NCBI GenBank assembly: GCA_034509425.1
Contig: JAVTVJ010001336.1
Location: 62,001 to 126,000 of the forward strand
Length of the DNA stretch: 64,000 nucleotides
DNA from: Eopsaltria australis
Lineage: Eukaryota; Chordata; Aves; Passeriformes; Petroicidae
Direction: 5' to 3'
Made by a program: the position numbers and the translations under genes
Shown here: piece after piece, positions 36,601 through 50,600 of the stretch
Layout: every line of letters starts with the position of its first letter
How positions within the stretch are numbered: the stretch's first letter is position 1
The notes under the pieces: model-generated
Seen by the model: only the letters and a program-made list of their open reading frames with translations
The model's database searches: none
What the model was told of the DNA's origin: nothing

Positions 36601-39411
36601 CTGCTTTAATTCTTGAAATAGAAACTGAGCCAGCATTGCCTTTGAAAGTGATTCTCCCCATATTTACAATGACAAAACACTAAATCGTATTTTTGGACTT
36701 TCATGGTGAAGCTAATATGAAAATATTGGTAGGTAAGTTTTCCAAAACTTGTAGATAGTGGCATAATAAACCCCCAGCTTGCATGTGCTGAGAAATTGTT
36801 TGGATGTAACAAATGGTGATATTCTTGTTGCTTTTCTTGTCTCTAATGGAGAAGAATCAGGACATTGTGGTTGTTGGAAGTCTTGACAAAACATTTTGAA
36901 GTCAGAGCAAGAACATTTACTGACTTCAGGACTGCATGAGCAGGAACAACAACTCTAATTTTGAATTTCTTATGCTCCTATCTAACTTTTGTTTAATCCA
37001 GATGTTCTTAAAAGTTAACATGGTCTCAAATTATTAATAAACTTTGTTTCCTCCCTCCCCCTCTTTGAATAAAAGAACAGACAACTTTATAAAAAAATAA
37101 AGCACATAATTTATGGCATTCCATTTTCTGAACAGAGAGGTTAACACTCACAAATTACATGAAGCTGGATGCCTGGTTCTCAAAGGTTTCCTTCTTTTTT
37201 TTTAATTTGGTGGAAGCCATGCAGAATGACACCAGTTCCCCCCCCCCAAAAAACCCTGTGGGAACCAGCACTCCAGCCGTAGGTAGGAGAATGGGCAGCC
37301 TAAAGCCCTGGCCAGACCACAGCAGCAGACAAATCCCTGGAGAGCAGCTTTTCCATTCAGGCAAGCCTGAGGAAGGGGATATTTGCACAAAAGCAAATTT
37401 ACTTTGCTGGTGGCTGTTTTGTTGGTTAATACCAGCCAGGACGCAAGCGCCGCGTTCCTCCCAGCCCAGGTTTCCTTTCAGCCTGACCTCCTGTCACATG
37501 GCTGGCATAGTCTGATGTCGCCACGGGTTGCCATGGCAATGGCAGAGATGATGGCATGTGTTCAGCATAGCCAAATTTGAACCTAATGAGAGCAGATGTG
37601 GCTTGGAGCTCTCATCCCTGAAGAGCAGACCTGGTTATATCTCCATGTCTTTTTCTTGGGAGTCGTGGAGGAAGCCCTTAAATGTGACTCTCTGTGAGTG
37701 TGTTAGCTGTGAGCACCAGCATGGATGGATGAAAATAATTCCTGCTGGCTGTAAACATCATCTCATGAAGCTGAGCACACACCCACGTGAGCAGAGCTGA
37801 GAGAGAGGACAAGCCATGAGGAAAACAAGAAGTCTCATCCATCTGCAGTTCCCTCTGCTGATGTGCATTATGTTCCTTAAGCATAAGCAGATTCCTGTAC
37901 GTTGCTGCGTGTTATCAGTTTTGGTCTCTGCACTTTCCTAAGAAAATAACTATTTCCAGTTGCTGTGGGCCTGTGTGACATGCTATGCAGAGCTGCAAAG
38001 CACCATGAATAAATTATGGCTGTCACCAACTTCTCTGTCTAAACAGCACTGTTACAAAAATAAATTAGCGTTGCCCTTGAGCACTGCTAAGAGTAAACAT
38101 CTCACACATGACTTTGCTAACAAAAAGAGTGAGACCTGTGCTCCACCACAGCTAAGCCTACCCAGACAAGGTGTTCTTGATGTGAAAGAACAGCCACTGT
38201 TCTAAAGAACCACAGGGAGATAAAGGGTCCTGGTGCAAGAAAACAACTTTCAACCCTAATGCTTTAGGGTCAGTTCCAGCCCTGTTAACTTGGGTTAGAA
38301 TCAAGGACTCAGCTGGATGACAAACAGCAGAGAAGTTAAAAGCTGTTTCATAACTACTCCAAAGTTTCTTGGGGAGAGATTGAACCTCCAAAACTCCCCC
38401 TGCTCGTGGTGTGTTGTCAGATGGGGATGACTGAAATGGAGTAGCTCTGAGCTTCACCCATCACTATGTGTGAGTTGTCTCATATTGCCAAAATTGTAGC
38501 ATTATCTCTAGGTTTGTAGAAAACAACTACAACTTTGGCTGCAGGAACACCAGTTGGAACAGTTCTATTGGGGTGGAATAAACCTTCCTTTGTATGTGGA
38601 GTCTTCCCAGTCTACACTTTTCCTTGAGGTTTTTCAAAAGACTTGATTCTCAACCAGAAGTTCACATAAAAATATTCTTTGCTGTGAGCACTTTCTACTA
38701 AAACTGCCCAGTGGATTTTCCAGCAGTTGACAGGTAATCCAGAGATTATTTGAGAAGCTAGTTTAATCCTCCACATTGGACTAAAACTAACCAGAGGAAA
38801 TCTGGAAATTCCTCATGAGAAACTAAGGCACACAACATCCATATTTGTTTCTAAACATGAAAAAGAGACAAGCTAAAAGAACAGGAGGAAGAGCATAATT
38901 TTCTGCTCCTCTTAATCTTGTATCATGTGGGAAGAAGACATGTCTGCAGAGATGTTACACCTTGCCTAAAAGGCAGCTGAGGCCCATGTTGCTCTTTCAA
39001 CCATCGGCTGCTGTTCTTCCTATTCTTCCTGCAGCTCCTTGTCCCACATTAGTTAAGAAAGTCATCATAATCTTAACTCAACTCCTATTTCCAGACTAAC
39101 TTCAAGGTAATCAAAGTTCAAGGGAGTAGCATCAGGGAGGGCAGGTAAGCTGCACTTTCACATCGAAGCCGTGCCCCTGATCCTCCACCTCACCACCCTC
39201 ACATCTCTGAGGGATTCACCTCTAAAAGCTGCCTTTAGAAGAGCAGATTTCACTGTGCCCCTGCTGAACATCCTGGAGGGAAGAGCAGGCTCAGCACCAG
39301 TCTCTACCCCTGTCTGCTGCTCTCACCCAGACCATGGAGCTCTCATGATCCTCAGGCAGGGCAGCACAGCAGGATGTGGGGTTTGGGCAGAGAGCTGTCA
39401 GTGCCAGCCCC

Positions 39412-39468
39412 TGGATGGATGGATGGATGGATGGATGGATGGATGGATGGATGGATGGATGGATGGAT
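39412..39468. repeat. (TGGA)n tetranucleotide microsatellite
   Basis: About 14 uninterrupted copies of TGGA. Frames across it give repeating MDGW or HPSI peptides, which are artefacts. Uninterrupted length suggests recent expansion and polymorphism. Confidence 0.97.
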
Positions 39469-41204
39469 TGGGCACCAAAGACAGAAGGCAGGACTGGTAA
39501 AGTGTACATTCCAGTGTGCTGGGCATGTTCTCATCTCCTTTCCCCAGTGCTGACCAAACCGAACCAACTCCACACTTCCTGAGCCCTTCATATCTCACCA
39601 GGCAGGTGCATCACCCTGTGCATTTTGGGGTGACAGCACTCTCTGCCTGGCTGAGACACCCCAGCGCCGTGGTGGGCACTGAGGTGTGATGAGTGAGGCC
39701 TGCAGCAGGCCAGGCATATCACCAGTCACCTTTGAAATGTTAGCTGGAAGCTGGGTGAAAGGAATCTGCTCAACAGGTGTGCTGGGAGCCTGGCACGGGG
39801 ACTTGGGCTGGGGCCAGTGCCACTGAATGTCTGCTGTGCTGGCTAGAGTTACAGCAGGGTGGAGGGACTGCCTCTCCATCTGCAGCAGCTTCTTGCTTGC
39901 TAGAAAATTCTCCCAACGTTCCTGCCCATCTACTGCCCAAGAACTGCAACCCTCTTTTCCTCTTGCTTTTCTTTTTTTTCCACCAGGAACCTATGCAGCT
40001 GCCCTCAGCCAGGAGATGTTCCTCTGCAATTCAGTCCCAGCCTGAACCAGAGAACACAGGGCAGCAGGGAACAAGAGCCCTAAGGCTTGGCTTGCTCAGG
40101 GCAACCATCAGAATTTTTCAGATATGACCTTGACTAGTAAGAGTGGGCAGATCAGGATCTGTTTGTTGGTGAGATAACCTCAGACCAGAGATTTATGCAG
40201 CAGCCTCCTGCTCAGTTACTCTCAGGACTGCCAGAACTACCTTATCCTAGCAAGGAAATTACTCCAATTTCTAGACTGTCATTTCAGAGCTGCCAAGTCA
40301 ACCTCCTCACCACACAACTAACAGATAACGATTGGAAGGGATCTAAACATGTTAGGCTTGATGGGTTGGGACAGTTTTAGATAGCAAGCTGAGTAAGAGC
40401 TTTCCGAGCCAAGGCAGTATCTTCTGCATCCTCATGACTTCAGCCACATGTCAGCCAGCCCTCACATGTGAATATGCCTGAATGTCAGCCAGAAAGCTTC
40501 CTGATGGCTCCTTGACTCCCTTCACTGGGAGTTTTGGCTGCACAGGACCACATGACAAAAGAACTGGAGAAGCTTTCTTTGATCAATTTTCAAATACGCT
40601 ATTAACTTTTTTTTTTTAAATGAAAGTTTGACTCTGTATGCCTGAGATCAACAGGAGTTTTGCTTCTCATTTTAATGGGACTTTTGGAAGAGCATTTACT
40701 AATTCCTGTGCCTCTGTTCACCACCAGCAACTTCAGCAGGAATGTTTTTACCAAGTATTAGCACTACATGGGGCAAATAAGGAAAGAAGATAGAAAAGCT
40801 TGGGTTTGCTATACAAGTGGCCCAGTTGCCTCCAGAAAGAAGTCCTGAAATGGGAATCTTCAAGTACCCCAGTCTGCACAAATCTAGCCAAGTGTGGCTG
40901 GCCACAGTGTGACATATTCAGTCCACTGAAAATGTTTGCAAGACCAGAGCAATAATCACTTCAACTCTGTGAGCTCTTACTCTTACTCTTACTATTTGAT
41001 TGACCTCCCAGAATGATAAAGTGTAGTAGAATCCATCCAAGAACAGTTCAGATCAAAAAACAGAGCTTTTCATCATCTGAATACAAAAACGAACGGAGCC
41101 AAAACCATAGATTACACAGGTGAGTGATCCTAAATGAGTCTCATTCCTTAATTCTTCCAAACAGCAAGCATGCAATCAGGTCCGGGAGAATTGCTAACCT
41201 GAAA

Positions 41205-41285
41205 CAATAATTATGATTTGCCTTTTGTGATTTAGCAATTAATTAGCATATGACTAGTGAACATTAGGCTTATACAAGATTGTAA
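41205..41285. promoter_or_regulatory. Homeodomain-motif patch
   Basis: CAATAATTATG, GATTTAGCAATTAATTAGC and ACATTAGG occur within about 80 non-repetitive bases. TAATTA-type cores of this density are seen in many developmental enhancers but also in AT-rich background, so the call is tentative. Confidence 0.25.
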
Positions 41286-42346
41286 ATCTGTAGTCCCAAC
41301 CCCAGCTGGAGGCTCTGTTAGACTATACTGCCAACATAAGTCTTAATAAGTGGATTGGTAATCTTTGTTATGGGTTTCTTTCCTGTTCAGAGGGTAAGAA
41401 ACATCCCATTCCTCTAGGTCTGAACCAGGATTAATTGATTGGTCTCATATGAACCTGAAAGCCATTAAGAGCATGAAGGATGAAAAGCAATTCAAACTGC
41501 TTTATTACCATTTTCTAGTAAAGTACCAGTTTAGACTCTGGACCTACTGTGAAGCAGCAGGTTTCCAGATATTGACTGTGCTGGCATGTGCTTCTGGAAA
41601 AGAGGAAACGGCTGATTCCTAAAAGCAGAAACATCTGCTCGAGTCATGAACACACTTTCTGTCTGAGGCCAAACAGCGGGACTGATAAAGAAGTCCCTGT
41701 GCTGCCAGCCACATTGGCCAGAATCACAGCAAAACAGTGGTGAACTATGAACCACGCTGATCCTCTTTCACCCTCAACCTAAAATATTTGTTTTATGGGG
41801 CTCACCATGGCCCTTACCATGCTGGATTTTACAAATAAGGCATAGAAAGTATGGGTGGAGGAGCAGAGTTGTTTGTGTAGGAGTCATCAAGGAGTCCAGA
41901 GAGGCCAAACGTGCCAATCTGGGCACCACACTAGGAGGATCCACATTTTTGAATATGCTCTCATACACCGATTTCTTAGGCTGTTTGATGCACTTGTTGG
42001 CCCATTTAAATCAGTGCATCTACCAGAGTGTTCCTGGTAGATTACCATACAGGTAATGTACAAGTATAAAAGGATTTGGCCCAGTGAATACAGTAACGAT
42101 GTTAGGACTCCATCTTAACGTGCTTCCTTCATCTGCCCTGAGTTCAGCTTATTTGACAGAACTTCAAAAGCAAATACGGGGAAATTACCATTCCAATGCT
42201 TTTCTTGAAGAGCAGAGCTGCAAAATCCAGGCATAAATATCAAGACACTTTTGATAGTTTGGTACTACTGACAAGTGAATATGATTGAAGAACCTGATTA
42301 CCATTGGGATATTGATCTGATGTTCTTAGAAGAAAAATTCTCTCCC

Positions 42347-42394
42347 CTTTTTTCCTGAATTAGAAGGGTGGACTTTTTCCTGAATTAGAAGGGT
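42347..42394. repeat. Two-copy tandem duplication, 25-bp period
   Basis: CTTTTTTCCTGAATTAGAAG (from 42347) and CTTTTTCCTGAATTAGAAGG (from 42373) are near identical, differing by one T in the run. The high identity points to a recent local duplication, probably replication slippage. Confidence 0.85.
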
Positions 42395-43621
42395 TTGCAT
42401 CAGGAGGGCAACATTTTTAAAATCAAAAGAGTGACAGCAAAGGGAGCAGACAGTAAAATTCAACCTTGCACCAATGAGCAGTGTGTGTAGATTAATATTC
42501 TGAAAAATAAGTGGAGCATGAGTTGAATTTCTCCCACTGAAGTCATCAGGTATGGACCATAAGCATTTCCTAAAATCCCTGTGGAATGAGGGCCGCAGGA
42601 TACAGCTCAGAGAGAAGGAGAGTGCACAGCCAACCTGTGGGCCATGTTTTCCAGCTCCTGCTACACCTTCCTTACAAATTGCTTACCCCTGTTGCCTGCT
42701 TCACAGCATTGTGAGGACATTTCCTGCTTCTGAACTAATGCTGCAGCCTTTGATCTTGCCTGAGTCCCACAAATGAGAACCTACAGCTAGGGGCTCTTTC
42801 TTCTTCTTGCTCCCAGCCCTCACGAAACCACATCTCCACCCGCACTTCAGCAATTCACTCGAGCACGTGCTTAACATTAAGGTCATGCAGGACTTACGTC
42901 TGTGATTAAAATTAAGCATAAGTTTTAAATGCTATGTGGAACTGGGACCTCAATGAGAATGGCTGTTGGATCAACCTGCTATGACCTCTGTTGAGCTGAT
43001 TATAACTCAACTCAGCCTTTTATAGTGTTCTGTGTTTCCCCAAAAGTCATTGTTTACTCACTGTGTCTTGTAACAGAAATTTAAATGGTCCTGGATTTCG
43101 GGTTTTTTGCTCTTTTTTTTCCCCCTTTAACACTGTGCAAATGGCACTGATTTTTCTGATATTTGAGATGATAAGAAAGATGTCCCACATCCCCCAGCCT
43201 CTCCCCCAAGCCATTCTGTAACACCTTTTGTGCACCAAGGAGGCATGTGAAACCTTAACATACCTTGGGTGCTTTTAAAGTTCTAGGAAGGAAATAAAAT
43301 CAATTTCTGCAAAAATTTCAAGTTTCTGCAAACCAAGCTTAAGAGTAAATAAGTGGGTGTTGGCTTTGGGTGCGTAGCAGAACAAAGAAGAATCACCCAC
43401 ACCACAGAGATTCCTGACTTGTCCTCTTTTGACCATTGAAAAATGTGGTGGCATAAATAATCAGGCAGATTTCCTTCACTTTCTCTTCCGAAGGAACATT
43501 GCTTCCTTGCTGGGAGCTCAGAGAGGAACTCTGAATACGCCTGACTGATTGAGAAGCAGGAGGAGATCTTTAATTTTTATTCTGCAGATTCATATCGATG
43601 GATTATGCTAGTCTACTATCC

Positions 43622-43664
43622 CAAAGAAAAAAACAAAAAGAAAAGAAAACAAAAGCAAAACCCA
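43622..43664. repeat. A-rich tract with interspersed C and G
   Basis: AAAC, AAAG and AAAAG words over about 43 bases. Another member of the A-rich tract set in this window. No source element is recognised. Confidence 0.8.
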
Positions 43665-45687
43665 ACAGGCCATGGGATCATCTGCATCACTGCTGTAAAC
43701 AGATTAGCCCCATGTCATGTGAAAATTCCTTATCACACAGCTGGGATTTAACGTGTGAGGACTCACTCTTTGCTTGTGGCCCTGCATGTCCATTTCACCC
43801 TGATGTTCCAAAGGCAACATATTTTAACAGTGCTTTTCCCAATTTACCTATCGCCCATATTATGAACAGAGACAGTTGATCTTCCTTCTGATTTTTAATC
43901 CTTCCCCCCTTTCTGTCCAGAAGGACTGCTTAACCTAAAACCTTAATCCTTAAGCTTGGAAAGTCTGTAGTCACTTGCCTTCATAACCATGTTAGCTTTA
44001 TCACTGCATCATCAGAAGTACTATTTTTTTCTTCTTTTTAACAGAAAAGTCTATGTGCTAAGCCTCTCCTCCAGCACTGCAGTCTTCTGATATTTCACCC
44101 TGAGATACAGCTGGTGTCCTCACCCAGCCTCATAGCTGGGGCACTTTTTAAATTTAGGTTTATTTTATCATCCCCAAAAGCCAGGAAATCTTGGCTAATG
44201 GAGAACCAAAGGGGTAGTAAAAATTTCACATCTTACCCTGACAAAGGAGAAAAAGAACTGTTTACCTTGAGCAGACAATTAAAAACTGGGGTGAATTGTA
44301 AAGTCAAACATTGTGAAGTCAAGGAAAGCTCTGCCATCCACACCAACAGTCCAGAATTTTACCTGGAATGTTCTATTTTGTTCCTGGGTGCTCTTAGCTT
44401 TGGCTCTGCTCTCTTTGGCAGAGGCTTTACAGCAGCTTCAGCCCTTTTTTTCCAGTGAGAAACCACTCGTGCAATTGAGTGTATGATGTTTCCTTTTTCT
44501 TTCCCCGAGAGTGGCTAATAACCTCACCCTTTATTAGAGATGGGAAAAAGCACATAAGAAAGAGATGCTGAAAACCAAAATTCATTATTTCTGCCACTCA
44601 TGGAGGACTTTTTCTTCATTAAGCGAGTTATCTTGAGGGCATAAGGGAGCTTTAAATCCTTTTTCTCTGGTTCAGGCTTCTGTTCTCATACACTTTTACC
44701 ACTCCATCCCAGCATTTCTCCACTAACAGCCTTGGCACTTCATTTTTTTGGTCTTTCTACTACACCTCTCGCCCAGCTACCTCTCCCCAGGATTTGTTCT
44801 TTTAGAGACATACAGAACTTCTCAATGATACATGAGATGCTTCTGTTTAAACAAGATATGCAAAATATATGCTTCACATTTTTGTGCCCCACTATCAAGT
44901 TGGGTAATATGAGATTAAATAAAGCATGAGGATAGTTTTGTTTAGCTCTGGTATTCATGAATAAAAAGCTGAAACCTCATTTTTTTCTGAATATTTACTT
45001 TTCAAGTCTTAAATGTGTTTATAGTATTTATACTATTTGTATATTTTAAAATTTAACTCCTTAAAAAACAATTACAGACAATATGTTCCACTTTTTTTTT
45101 CTTTTGGAAAAGGCTAACTTTTAATGAAAAATAGAGAAAATTTGTAATATAGAAAACAAAGATTGGCAAGTTTGGACTTAAGTGGTTACTTCACGTGAAT
45201 GACTTCATATTGTAGAATTTCCATTTTTTATTAAAAAGTTATGAATGAAAGTGACAGTCTAGTAGTTAATATCTTGCACCATAAATTTATCAAAAACTAA
45301 AATAGGACCTATAAGATGGCCATTACATGACATTGTTGAGAAAAGGAGAGCAGTTAAACCTTCAGCCCTTAACATCCAGAGTTCTATGCCTAATCTATAG
45401 GGAAGGCATGCAAATACATCTTTCAACGCATGGAAATTTCTGGAATTAAAAATTATTATATATTTCTGGCATGACTGCCTGAACACATCTGGAATCCTGC
45501 AGGGGAAAGTCAACCCAGCTCCACTGAAATCACTGTCACCACACTGTTACCTACTGGGCAAGGATTTTGGGGACAAGAATGGAGATCTGAGTTCCCTACA
45601 GTACTGCCAGTGTGCCCAAAACCAGCACAGGTGGCTTGTGTTTCCATCAGATTCCTCCTCTGAAAGGCCTGGTAGCTCCCTGGTAAG

Positions 45688-45831
45688 ATAAAATAAAAAT
45701 AAAAATAAAAATAAAAATAAAAATAAAAATAAAAATTAAAATAAAAATAAAAATAAAAATAAAAATAAAAATAAAAATAAAAATAAAAATAAAAATAAAA
45801 ATAAAAATAAAAATAAAAATAAAAATAAATA
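45688..45831. repeat. (TAAAAA)n hexanucleotide microsatellite
   Basis: About 24 copies of a 6-base unit, T followed by five A, over 144 bases, with one interruption near 45736 (AATTAAAATA). One of the longest regular arrays in the window. It could derive from an expanded poly-A tail, but no retroposon body precedes it. Confidence 0.97.
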
Positions 45832-47648
45832 AGACTTCTCTTGGTGACGCAAATCTCAGCCTAACCTAGAGGTACAAGAGGATGTGTTATTCAGTTTTAA
45901 GAGTTTAAGAACAAGGACTTCAATCAGAAGCATTAGAACTCCTGAATAAATGAAAAGCAAGGCATCAGATAGCCTGTGTAAATTCTGTGGAAAATGGAGG
46001 CCTACCTTGGCTTACCTTAAAAAATACATCATTTTTTGCATGTCTGTTGTGCTCCTAATGCAGAAAGTGATGCTGTAGAGATGTTGTGCCAAGACTCTCA
46101 AATTTAATAAATTTCTTTCTTCTTTACTATTTATTTAACAGAATCAGGCAAAATCAAGGCTCTATCCTACTGCATTGTCAAGCAGAAAAAAAAGAAAATA
46201 TGCAATTACCCAAGGTATGCAGAACTCGTCATGTAAGGTCAGATTGACCCCATCTCCGACAATGACCAACAGCAGATGCTTGAGGAAGGAATATGAGATC
46301 AGAACAGCCACAGAGAAATCTTTTCCTGGTATAGCCCTCCACATTCTGAAAAAAAAAAAAAATTAGTATAAGCATCTACAAAACTGAATATATTACTGCA
46401 TGCTGTGAGAATTTAGCTGTGTAATTGCCCCTGTACTCAGTGTCATGCATGTCTAAAAGGGCCTTCCAGTCGCTTTATTCCAACCTCATACTTTGAACAG
46501 CAGCTGGCTCACAGGGCCAGTAACTCCATCAAAAAATACCTGACATGCTGCACCCCAGAAAGGAGCTTTGAAACTGCAGTCTTTGAATGTGGTGTCAGAG
46601 AGCAGCACTTCGTGAAGTCATCCACTTTTATTTCAACAGAGCTCAGATTTTCAGCTCTGGCCAGGTTTGAACACCACCACCTCCCCAACTCCTTCTCCAA
46701 TATAGGTTTAATTGGGAATGAAGTAAAGCACACACCTAAACAACAGGAGCAAAATCCATCAGGCTGCTCTCTGTGCCATGAAAACCCTAAACAGAGAGGA
46801 ATCTGAGGGCCTCTGGGGGAGTTAACACCGTGAGGATGACAGTCACAGTGCTACTAATACTCAACCCTGCAAACTATTTGGCCAAAATAGAACAGGCAAT
46901 CCCTTCATTTCTGTAGAACAATCCTCACTATATTGAGCTTGGATTGAGGAGCCTGAAGCTTGCCAAAGCTTTGACTTTATCAAATGTTCTACAGTAGCTC
47001 AGCCAAAATCAACTCGCTTTGACTGGTTGAAGAAGCTTTCTGTTCTTTTCTACTTGGGGTTCATATTATGTGCATCACTTGGGTCTCTGAGCATTTCCAG
47101 TGGGGCTGAGAAAGCCAGCCGAGGTGTGTCTGTGGCTCTCTTGCCCTCTTTCAACAGGTTGTTTGGGCTTGCAGGTATCCTGCTTACACAGTTCTGTGTG
47201 TTCCCATGCATGCAGCCTTCACACATACATGTGCTTGTGGCTGTGTGTTTGTATGAGCCAGGGCAAATTCAAAGAACCCCAGTTTCCTTTTTAAAACAGT
47301 GGTGCAGTTAGCAATTGCCCTTATAAAGCCATTCCTTAGCATGGTCCCAAGCCCTGACAAGATGCTCCATTCTGTTCAGCCAGTGCTGTCTTTGCAGGGT
47401 GGGGATCCACTGTGCTCTGCAGGCATGGAGGGCACATGGAGGGCACTGGAAAACAAAGGGAAAGCTGATTGAGACTATATGGAAGATTGTTTTCCATCTT
47501 TAAAATCCCTTTCTGAAATGGATTGATGGATTTTTCTACAAAAGAGCAAAGTGCAAGTTCACCCAGAAGGAAACATGGTTCTTCTTCTTGATTTGTTTAG
47601 ATGTGTGGCAGGAAGGGGCTAATGCTTTGAAAAGGACCATCTGAAGAT

Positions 47649-47674
47649 AAAAAAAAAAAAAAAAAAAAAAAAAA
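47649..47674. repeat. Uninterrupted poly-A, 26 bases
   Basis: Twenty-six consecutive A. Length and purity suggest a recent insertion tail or slippage. The upstream bases show no recognisable gene-derived or SINE-like sequence and no target-site duplication was found by eye, so a processed pseudogene is not supported. Confidence 0.9.
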
Positions 47675-50600
47675 GCCTAGTAAATGAGTGCAACCAGTGG
47701 CCACAGCTCTGGTCATCCTGTTGCTTTGTGTGCTGAAACATGGTCTTGCTAGGTGAGACCAGAAGCAGGGTTTTGGAGGAGGAGCAAGGGGAAGCGTCCT
47801 TCCCCTGCCTGTAAATTTAAGGCCACGCTGAAAACCAAGGATGCTCCTCCCTCTCCACTCTGCTCCTTGGGCAGGCTGTGCTGGCAGAGAGAAAAAAGCC
47901 AGTGCCTGAGCTGGGGAAGAGGTGGCACAGGCTGCTGGAGAGATGGGACTACATTCAGAGGGAAGCAGCGCTTGGAGCAAGTAGGATCAGGAGCACCAGG
48001 CCCTCAAGGCTTGAGTCAAGCCCTGTTGTGGTTGATGGGAAGGTTTCCATTAATTTGAGTGGAATACATTAATGAGTGGTGGCACATGTCGTTTATATGG
48101 TAGTGAGTGTGCAGCTCCCCATTACAGGAATGAATCAGAAAGGTGCAAGCTCATCACGTATATGAGGTCTGTTTTAGATACTGATCACACTACAGGAAGT
48201 CTTTGATCTTCAAGGAAAACCTCACTTTGCCCTCAGCAACAAGGAGTATGCACACAATGAGGCAGAAAAATCCTCCTCAAGCAACACTTGCTGTTGTTAC
48301 ACCAACTACACCTTCGCCACAAAATGAGAGTGAGAAAGTGACAGGGTTGCAAAACTCTGGGTGGAAATAGCACAAGGCTGCAGCTCAGGACATTTTACCA
48401 TTTGTGACTTCCAGACTGATCAAACCCAACTAGCACTCATTTTCCCACAAATTGTTTCCTATATTTGGCAGTTCCATTTTCAGCCCTACTGAATGCTGAA
48501 GGACAGGACCTGGCTGCGAGGGACTCTGGGTGCCAGAGGCAGCAGCAGGCACTTGTGCTTTGCACAGTAGTGCAGAAAATAGTGTGGTTTGTGCCCTCCT
48601 TGCCACAGGAGGTGAAGTGAGGTGCTTTTGGATGCCAGAGGTAGAATAATTCATGGTTATTCCTTTCTTTCTTCGCTCAGCCAAACCCACCTGTGCCTTA
48701 AATGGAGCACGGGTACTTTTTTTCCTGTTAACTGCATGACTTCTTCAGGCAGCACTGTGGCATTGAAAGGTTCAGCTCCAGCCTTTGTGTGGCTTCACCT
48801 TTATTACAGATCTACTTAACTGTGGTCTTTCAAACTTTATTTTGTTCACCCTCCTGTTCTACTCTCCTCAATATTCAGAACACACTGGTAATATACTGAT
48901 GCTGCTTTGATAACACTTCCCTGAGAAACTTTAGTTCAGTGAGTATTAGTCATTAGTGTCTGCTATGCCTACCCAACTTTTACTGAGATACTTGTTTCAC
49001 TTTCATGCTGACAATTGTTTATATGACTGGAATGCAAACACAAATTCTGTGAAACTTGCCAAGATGAATGGATTACAGCTTCCACTTAAATCTTCCTGCA
49101 AATCTCAATGACTGTGGTTATAATTTTTCCAAATTATCACACCACAGATCCAGAATGGATCTGTTTAATCTAGGATGCTAATAACTTCTAAAGTGTGGTG
49201 ATAAAAGTGTTGTGAAAACAGTAAATTCCTGTTTTCAACATCTTCAAATTACTTCCACTGTATTCAGGAAAAAAAATAAAAGTATTAATATATTTCAGTA
49301 CAACTATTCTTTCATTCAAGCCTCTGTTAGAGAAGCATATATTTTTAAACCTCTCCAGCTATCAGAAAGTTATTGGAGTACTGTTTATATACTGCTAATT
49401 AATTATTTTTACAATTGGATCAATTGGAATTTGTTTAGCTCTTACTGCTAGAAAAATGCATGGGGGCACAAAAGAATTTTAAAAATTACTTTTGAGATAC
49501 CAATTTTCTGTGTACAGTTGCACACATTTACTAAAATGCTATTGTCATTACTTTGGTAATTTTTAATGAGAAAATGAGTCATTAGATTAAAGTACATTGA
49601 AATAGTCATAAGAGTTTTTTACTTTCTCTTCTGAATAGAACAAAAAAGAATTTCAGAACGCCCAGCCTCTCTTGAATTTGAAAGTGTGTTTTCCTGACAA
49701 CTTTATTTAGTTGTCATTAAAAATAACACACTTGATTAATGAAAAGAAATCTGAAATAAGAAGTGCCTGGATTAACTGGTTGCCTTTTGTGGCATGTTTT
49801 TTAATATTTTAGAATAGGTTTAATTGTGTTCCATTGCATGGCTGAAGTGACCCGATACACCCATGTTTCTCAGGAAGATCAATTGAAAACTATTGCATCT
49901 TGTTCTCTTATGCTTCAGAGAAAATGAGATAATCTGGAATGATTTATACTCCCAAGATCATAGGGAAAAGAGTCATCACTGGCAGGGAATGGGATTAATT
50001 TGATTTTTGTCCTCACCTGCATGAGCACTTCTTAATAAACCAACAACCACAATCAACAGCATTCACATTTCAAAATCTGAGTGGTTTTTTTTTTTTACCT
50101 TTCATAAGCACTTTTTTTGAGACAGGAAAAAGTTAGATGGCCCTCTGGACACACATTCCCTCATCTGTACAGCATTTGGTTCCAACAATTTGTTCCAGGT
50201 CACATCTTTGGTCTTCAAGGTCTTTCCCAGCCCTGATTTCAGCCTTGAAACAGGTACTGCCAGCAGAGAAGATTTTAGGGGATTCTGGGTAAGCAGAAGG
50301 CCCTGACAAAACTTGGCAGAAGTGAGGAAAACAGCCAGGACTGTGATCTTGATGTGGTGACTGATTTTTTTCCCCCCAGTGAAGGGATGAGCAGGAGTTA
50401 CTGCACTTCTTACCTGAGAGCATTTAAGCAGTGGGATTCTTTTGTACTGTTGAATTTTACACAGCAAGAAGAATAATTACTGCTATAACAGCGAAACTTT
50501 TGTGTCTGTTGCAATCTTCTTTTTATAGTGCATGCCCACAATGCTAAAAATTGCATATAAGCTTGCTCTTGCTGGTCTGGCCTGGAATCTAATAAAAAAA

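Larger units (their letters stand above)
35874..39411. other. Non-coding stretch, no gene seen
   Basis: No coding exon is supported. A T-rich tract lies at 36106-36135 and a motif-dense patch at 36520-36600. The 118-codon frame at 37159-37515 crosses a poly-T and a C/A run and looks like chance. Scattered CpGs near 37440-37450 (ACGCAAGCGCCGCG) are too few to call an island. Confidence 0.6.
39469..45687. other. Non-coding stretch, no gene seen
   Basis: No coding region is supported; the 116-codon plus-strand frame at 39777-40127 has no domain and overlaps other frames. Items annotated separately are the motif patch at 41205-41285, a 25-bp-period duplication at 42347-42394 and an A-rich tract at 43622-43664. 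The remainder looks like ordinary intergenic or intronic DNA. Confidence 0.6.

Noticed and set aside
46455..46495. Possible minus-strand CR1 3' end (AAGGGCCTTCCAGTCG... TTCCAACCTC)
   Set aside because: Only short words match; the order and neighbouring CR1 landmarks are missing.
47597..47980. 127-codon minus-strand frame and possible processed pseudogene next to poly-A
   Set aside because: The frame crosses a 26-base homopolymer; no parent gene was recognised and no target-site duplication was seen.
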